Source: Massospora cicadina
Taxonomy: Eukaryota > Entomophthoromycota > Entomophthoromycetes > Entomophthorales > Entomophthoraceae
NCBI GenBank assembly: GCA_022478985.1
Contig: JAKSZP010010618.1
Coordinates: forward strand, 62,001-126,000
DNA length: 64,000 nucleotides
Direction of reading: 5' to 3'
Part shown: positions 58,485-64,000 of the stretch, one piece after another
Numbering within the stretch: the first letter of the stretch is position 1
Layout: every line of letters begins with the position of its first letter
Notes under the pieces: model-generated
Told to the model about the DNA's origin: nothing
Seen by the model: only the letters and a program-made list of their open reading frames with translations
Databases searched by the model: none
Program-made: the position numbers and the translations under genes

Positions 58485-59520
58485 CTTGTGAGCTGCTTCT
58501 GAAAAGCAACAAGTTGTAATATAGGTCCAACTCTGAGCCTGCCATCTAGTTTATTTTGAGAAGTTTACTCCCTTTTGGAAAAATATTAAATTGATCTTTA
58601 TGAATCACCTGGGTTAATTTTTCCAGGGCATCAGGAGATCTGTATGCTCCTCAAAAACCTGGCGGCTCAAAAAATTACTGTGACTTGAGGACAAAAGATT
58701 GCTTATGTACATTTTCTACCCACAGGTTGAAGTACTGCACATTGAGAGTATTAGAGACCTGTCAGAGTATGGCCTACCTGACGCTACGACTAGTGATGCG
58801 ATATTATAGCTTGGTAGAAAAATTAGAAGGATTGAATAGAGAAAAAGGATTAAACCTTAGCATTACTGCAAGTTATATGCTTATATGCTACAGTGGATTA
58901 CAATTTGGGGTACACCAAAGGTATATTGCTTCACATTTACACTGGGGATACCAGCCCATACGTCCTCACCTCATCCAAAACATTTGGATCAGTGAAATTG
59001 TTAAGAAAAGCTTGACAAATTAATATAATAAATTGATGATTGTGCCCTATCACAGCCTCTGGGACATCCAATTAAATATTACTAAGAAGAAAGATGGCTC
59101 CAACCAAGTCATTAATAATAATCATTGCTTAAATAAAATTATTGAAAGAGACTCTTATTCTCTACTGCATTTAAATGACGCCTTTGATTGGGTAGGAGGG
59201 GCAAGTACTTTGCCACCTTGGTTTTCATCAGGTTGCTATTGTCAAATCGATTTACCCAAAGCTGAGCAGGAGAAGCGCGATAATATCACTTTTCAAGAGC
59301 TTGTTAACCTACCCAAATGCCTCAAGGCTTATGCAACGTGCTGGCCACCTTCCAAAAAGTCATGGATACCATTCTGGGGGTTAGAAGATGTGCTGTGTCA
59401 TATTATGCCTTGACGATATCTATGCCTTTTTATGCCCTTCAACCAGCATCTGTCCCATTTGGAAGAAGATTTCAAACGAATAGCCAAGGCTCAACTTAAG
59501 ATTATACATCAGCAAATGTC
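58485..59520 (+). pseudogene. Reverse transcriptase of element E
   Basis: RT lead-in GYQPIRPHLIQ near 58950-58985 and an RT block reading KKKDGSNQVINNNHCLNKII near 59086-59145, then YSLLHLNDAFDWVGGAS. The catalytic box reads LDDIYAFL near 59408-59430; the Tyr before L-D-D is Cys. Several frames are used. It resumes from the protease at 45835 once F is removed. Confidence 0.8.
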
Positions 59521-60240
59521 AGTTTTTAATACTCAGATGGAGTAATTGGGTCACATCGTCAATATTAAAGGATAAGCCACAGACACAGCCTCAGAAGCTT
59601 GAGGCTGTTAACTGGATTAAAAGTCTTAAAAACAAGTGGGATATATAAGTATTTTTAAATATGGTGGAATACAACTGCTGGTTCATACAAGGATTCGCTC
59701 AGCTGGCTTCCTCTGTTTCACTTACTCCAAAGTAGAGTTACTTTTCTATGGTCCCCAAATGTGAAATCGCTTTCAAAAAGTTAATAACGATGCTTATTCA
59801 AGCTCCCATGTTATGTATCTAGACTTTGAGCAACTTTTTAATTAATCTGATGTTTTGTTAACACCCATTAGGGCTGTGCTCTCTCAGCAGGATTAAAAGG
59901 AGAGAACTAGTGGCTTTCTTTATACCGCCCTTACCAAGCAGTAAAAAATTATATGGTAACAGAAAATTTACATTTAGCCATTATTATTACATGTAAACAA
60001 TTCCGTTTTAAATTCATAGCACTTAATTCCAAGTAGTTAATATCACGCCTCTTTGTGGTGGCTGTATAGCCTTAAAGAGCCTGAATGTCGGCTAGCAAGG
60101 TGGGATTTAAGCTCCAAGCTTATGACTATGAGGTTATACATCAATCAGGGTCCTCTCATTAAAATGCTAACGGACTTTCCTAGCTATCCATTTGTCCGTG
60201 CTGATCCTGTATGTTAACCATTTAATTGAGAGATGTTAGC
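59521..60240 (+). pseudogene. RNase H of element E
   Basis: Pieces match the RNase H layout of A and B: a thumb block near 59640-59710 (YNCWFIQGFAQLASS), a stop-rich middle, and SLKEPECRLARWDLSSKLMT-like and YDYEVIHQSGSSH-like blocks near 60070-60160. The active-site Asp positions cannot be confirmed by eye. Confidence 0.65.
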
Positions 60241-61448
60241 CCATAAATATGACGAAGAAAAAAAACCTACTTTGGAGTACTTTGAATTCATTATGAAGAG
60301 AATCATAGTCCAGAATGAGGTACTCTATAGAATCAATAGTGACAGCAGAAGGTGACTAAAGCCATGTCATCTGAATGACCAACAATCATTATGCAAGCTC
60401 TCCACATCTTTGTGCATGTAGGACTTAATAGGACTGTAAAGCAGATCCAATAAAGTTACTATTGAGAGTCAATGAGGTCTGAAATCCATGAAATCTTACT
60501 AAAGTGCCATGAGTGCCAATCACAAAAATTTTATTAACTCTTCCACCAACTTACAGCTGATCAAGCCCAACTGGGAATGGCATACCATTACGATTGACAT
60601 TAACAGTACTCTACCACTAAGCAAAACTCAACCTTTGGTATATTATTGTGGCCAATGACCAATTAGCAAATTGGGTCAAAGTTAAGCCCTTACAAATATG
60701 GAGCAGTTACCACAGCCAAGTTTGTCATGGAAGATATAATTCACAGGCACTTTTGTCTGCAGGTTATCCTGACAGAAAACGCTACCAATTTAATCGCAAA
60801 AAAGATTTCTAAACAGAAACGTCTTATGGTGGTTAAAGTGTTTTTTCTGCACCATATCATCCAGAGTTGAATGGAACTGTTGAGAGGGTAATGGAACCCT
60901 AGAGCAAACCATTCTTAAGTTCGCTGCCTCTCCCCCTTCCCAATGGATCCTCTAAACCAATTCCGCTGTTTTTGACTATAACATCAGATATAATAATGCT
61001 ACTGGATTCTCTCTTTTACAATTACTATATGGTTGACAGCCCGTCTCACCATCCAAATTATAGTCCATTGTTGAGGATAATTATGGAGTCAGCCTGAAAA
61101 ATACTTCAATTGACTAGTCAAGGCACTCATTAAGATTCAGACTAAGGCTTATGGGGCTATTTTAACTAGAAAATAACTAGAAAGCCCAAGATGATATCCA
61201 TCGGACACCCTTGCCTGAGTTCAATTTGGGTGATCAGGTGGCATACTATGACTCTTACAGACTTGTATGAACCTTCAAGGTGTCAACACTCTAGAAAGTG
61301 TCATGAATAATTTTGAAGTGCTTATCTTTTGATGTCTATACTATTAAGAGTTCGCACAATGGAAAATTGTTAATAAAACTATGTAAGTTTCTCAGACCTT
61401 ACTCCCGCAGTCAATTCCCTGCTAGTCTCCCATGGAAGATAAGTTGAG
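60241..61448 (+). pseudogene. Integrase of element E
   Basis: A zinc-domain trace (CHECQSQK near 60500-60530, with H residues upstream) is followed by core blocks HTITIDINSTLPLS (first Asp, near 60590), HRHFCLQVILTENATNLIAK (second Asp replaced by Glu, near 60745-60800), and HPELNGTVERV (catalytic Glu, near 60862-60890). A C-terminal part to 61440 resembles the spacer in F. Stops are frequent. Confidence 0.75.
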
Positions 61449-61461
61449 TAAAGGGGGAAAG
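61449..61461 (+). other. Polypurine tract of element E
   Basis: TAAAGGGGGAAAG abuts the TG of the 3' LTR. Confidence 0.75.
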
Positions 61462-62013
61462 TGTTGTCAAAGGTGTTGACTCAGCTTTATATAATCAACT
61501 GTCAAATGTTGATGGCCGGAGCAAAAATGAATGCAATCAGACTTTGTTTAAGATGCACTAAAGATACGCCTACTCTTTGGGTTCCCTATTCATTCCAGAG
61601 TTGTCACGCACAATGTTTACCCTCAAATTTGACCTTTTCCATTAAATGGGCATAATTATACCTTTGTGCTTATTGTACACATTGTGCCTATTGTACTTCT
61701 TGACTTTCATAATTCTATCCTGGAGACGTTAGTGTTCCATAGCTAAAGAATCCCTTATTAGTACTCTTTCCTTCTATCCCAATAAAATATAATCACTTGC
61801 CCAAATTTATTTTAGGTTAGTTCAGAAGTCACTCTTATAGTAGTTGTTTACTATTTTGAGAGTCAAAGGGTAATGAGTATTGTATAGCACTCAGTATGAT
61901 ATTGTGTAAAGTTTAAATCATTGTTGAATCAAGATGGTATGATTGTGTAGGATTGACAGAGTTTGCGGATTAAATATACTTGTGCCTGCAGAGAGCTTTT
62001 CTTGCGTTCTACA
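61462..62013 (+). repeat. 3' LTR of element E
   Basis: It starts TGTTGTCAAAGGTGTTGAC and ends CTTGCGTTCTACA, followed by ATGTA. Confidence 0.87.
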
Positions 62014-62018
62014 ATGTA

Positions 62019-64000
62019 CGACCCCAAAGCACGCCCCCTAGATATATAGATCTTGGGTATACTCTAGATGAATGCTGGGTCACGGCCACTATGCTACGCC
62101 TGTCCCAAAAGTAACAGTGGTCTGAGATGTACCTGAGAAAATTGTGATAATCTACAAAGATTACAAACAGCCCTTAACATAGCTTAATTGATGGGGCATC
62201 AAGAGTGTAGCTCCAATCTTATGAGAAAAAGAACAAGATGTGCTAAAATCACCTCATATGCCATTGGAATGAGTGAGTAAATTTTTATTATAATTACTCA
62301 ATTAAGGAAAGTTTAGATGGATAAATCTAAACAAACTTCAAAATTGTTTTTACACCTTATAGGAGCACTAAATCAACCCCAAAGGTCAGAAACTCCTTTG
62401 GATATGAGAAGTGTGCTTAACTTTAAAACACTAGGCTATCCAAAAATGGCAGAATGTTATTAAAGAAGCTGTCACTGTTCTTCAAACCGTCCAATATTGT
62501 TGCGCTACTAGTCTGCAAATTTTTATCAAATAGTCCTGCCAATATTCACATTATCCCTCCAACGGGTGGACTTTTGGCTTGTTTGATGACTATTCCCCTC
62601 AAATAATTTACTAGTAAGGACTCAAAAATAATAAGGTGTAGGTATACTTTCACAGTCTTTGTAATAAAACTAAACTTTCAAAGTTTGACTTGTATTGTTC
62701 TTTGACACTCCAAAATTTTAAACCCTGCTATACATCCACTAGGACCAATGGAGGGCCCAGTTGCTAATGCAAGTAGCTGCTATTGAGGTGAGCTTCATAA
62801 TATGGTAGTGATTGCCATTACAAGAAACTCACAACAGGTTCCCCAGAGACCTTAGACATACAAACCTGCCACTCCTGATCAACGTATATAGCAACTAGAC
62901 TTATAGTTCTATGACTAATGATTTATAAAAGAAATGATAATTCTTGTATTAATTTCTATATTGGAGCCAAAGCTTGAATTCTTGGTTGCTTGGAGGTGTA
63001 AAGATCATAGATTAATCTCCCTTCAGGATGGCTCTTACTGATACAATATCCCTAAGGGCGATGGAAATGCACTTTTGCGCTCATTGAGTACGGTTTGTGG
63101 CAACTTCCCTGGGTCCAGAACTGCTTTGCACTATTGTTGTGAATATGTGAAAGAACGTAAAAGAATATGCTAACTTAAATTCTAAGAAATAATTTTAAAC
63201 CAAATTTATCAAGTCAAAATTCTTTAATACATAGGGTGATTGGGAGTTATAAGATGTTAACAGTGCCTAAACCCACCTCAATCAGGATCTTCACTTTTCA
63301 TTCAATTTGAGGGCCAAGCAGTGGTCACCCTCCTCCGTTGACATCTATATTGTCGCGCCCTCATTTGTTCTGGTAATTCTAGGTTTGTCTCTGAGGTTTA
63401 GATACAGTTTACTCAGGTCATTAATTGGTGGTACAGTCTAGATAGTATTTTTCAAAGATCACAAATACCCTTTATTGATTATTGCCCATTTGGGGGAATT
63501 GATTCATAAGGTGACAAATTAATGATTTGTCATCAAGATACAATTCTATATAAAGGTGACTAAGCCACTCATTACTTTGATCTTCAATAAGTTTTGATCA
63601 TACATCACAAATTTTGACAATGCCCCCTTAAGATCTTTCCTGAGGGGACATAGGCCTGAAGGAACCTATCTTGAACTCTATTAACCATAGCTCCCTGGAT
63701 GACATATGCAAAGGAATACTTGGAACCACTCTGAATAAGATGATGATATAGGCTAAATGTAACAATTAACAATTGTACATATATTATCTTAAGGTTGGTA
63801 CAAAGGAAAGCTATTATGCCAATGTTTTTGTTTTATCTTGCCAGTTCTAACAGGTTTTAAATATTGCTTCAATACTATTAGTATCCTATATAAACGTAAA
63901 TTTTTACCAAATTTACAAAACATGAGCTTTTGATCCATCAGCCAAATTAGTTGCTGAGATGCCAGAATATTTTAGGCTCACACGCCTAAAATTTTCATTA
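62019..64000. other. AT-rich DNA right of element E, no firm gene
   Basis: No ORF above 60 codons. A stretch near 62740-62900 (+) can be read as VAAIEVSFII, then an LQETHNRFP-like block, faintly recalling the start of a LINE endonuclease. A frame at 62340-62460 is also open. This is too weak to call an element. I see no LTR pair or tRNA. Confidence 0.4.

Larger units (their letters stand above)
41659..62013 (+). mobile_element. Ty3/Gypsy LTR retrotransposon E, host of nested elements F, G and H
   Basis: LTRs of about 550 bp at 41659-42205 and 61462-62013 enclose gag and protease (left of F) and RT, RNase H and integrase (right of F). Removing F (45841-58479) leaves an element of about 7.7 kb. 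The flanks ATGCC and ATGTA match at 3 of 5 bases. It is heavily decayed and belongs to another family than A and B, though with the same primer-binding site. Confidence 0.85.

Noticed and set aside
1..64000. CRISPR arrays, bacterial operons, phage genes, rRNA and tRNA genes
   Set aside because: No regularly spaced short repeats, no Shine-Dalgarno-led gene strings and no tRNA-like A and B boxes were seen. Introns, LTR elements and a Yippee gene show a eukaryotic nuclear genome.

Overview
This window is a retrotransposon graveyard from an AT-rich fungal nuclear genome, with one recognisable host gene. A fungus is inferred from the chromodomain Ty3/Gypsy elements (chromoviruses), a LINE with gag-type ORF1 and apurinic endonuclease, and a short intron-rich Yippee gene. 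The depth of repeats suggests a large genome (rust-like or Entomophthorales-like lineages are candidates), but the species cannot be read from this sequence.

Layout. 1-3020: minus-strand LINE (RT cut by the window edge, endonuclease, zinc-knuckle ORF1). 3737-11085: Ty3/Gypsy element A (+), with perfect target duplication CTGAC and a solo LTR (8426-9219) inside pol. 11090-15850: an unrecognised broken reading frame cut by a solo LTR (12247-12825), AT-rich DNA, and a minus solo LTR (14253-15003). 15851-23775: element B (+), sister of A, with a 1.43-kb foreign solo LTR (16635-18064) just after its primer-binding site. 24089-34438: element D (-), a chromodomain element carrying four separate later insertions, one of which has a further LTR nested in it. 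34439-36401: a partial and a complete solo LTR of D's long LTR family. 36407-41658: island of non-repetitive DNA with the five-exon Yippee gene (37563-38673). 41659-62013: element E (+), interrupted by element F (45841-58479), which is interrupted by short element G (47726-50376) and chromodomain element H (51488-57534, minus). 62014-64000: AT-rich DNA with no firm gene.

All retroelement genes carry stops and frameshifts, so I call them pseudogenes. None of the five recognisable reverse transcriptases has an intact Y-x-D-D motif. Most imperfect target duplications differ mainly by C/T or G/A transitions, as expected from long-term decay of methylated cytosines or RIP-like mutation. A, B and E share the same primer-binding site (F has a decayed form), pointing to one unusual primer tRNA across several families.

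Element ends were placed by comparing the two LTRs by eye, looking for TG..CA ends and 5-bp target duplications. Ends marked approximate lack one of these supports.
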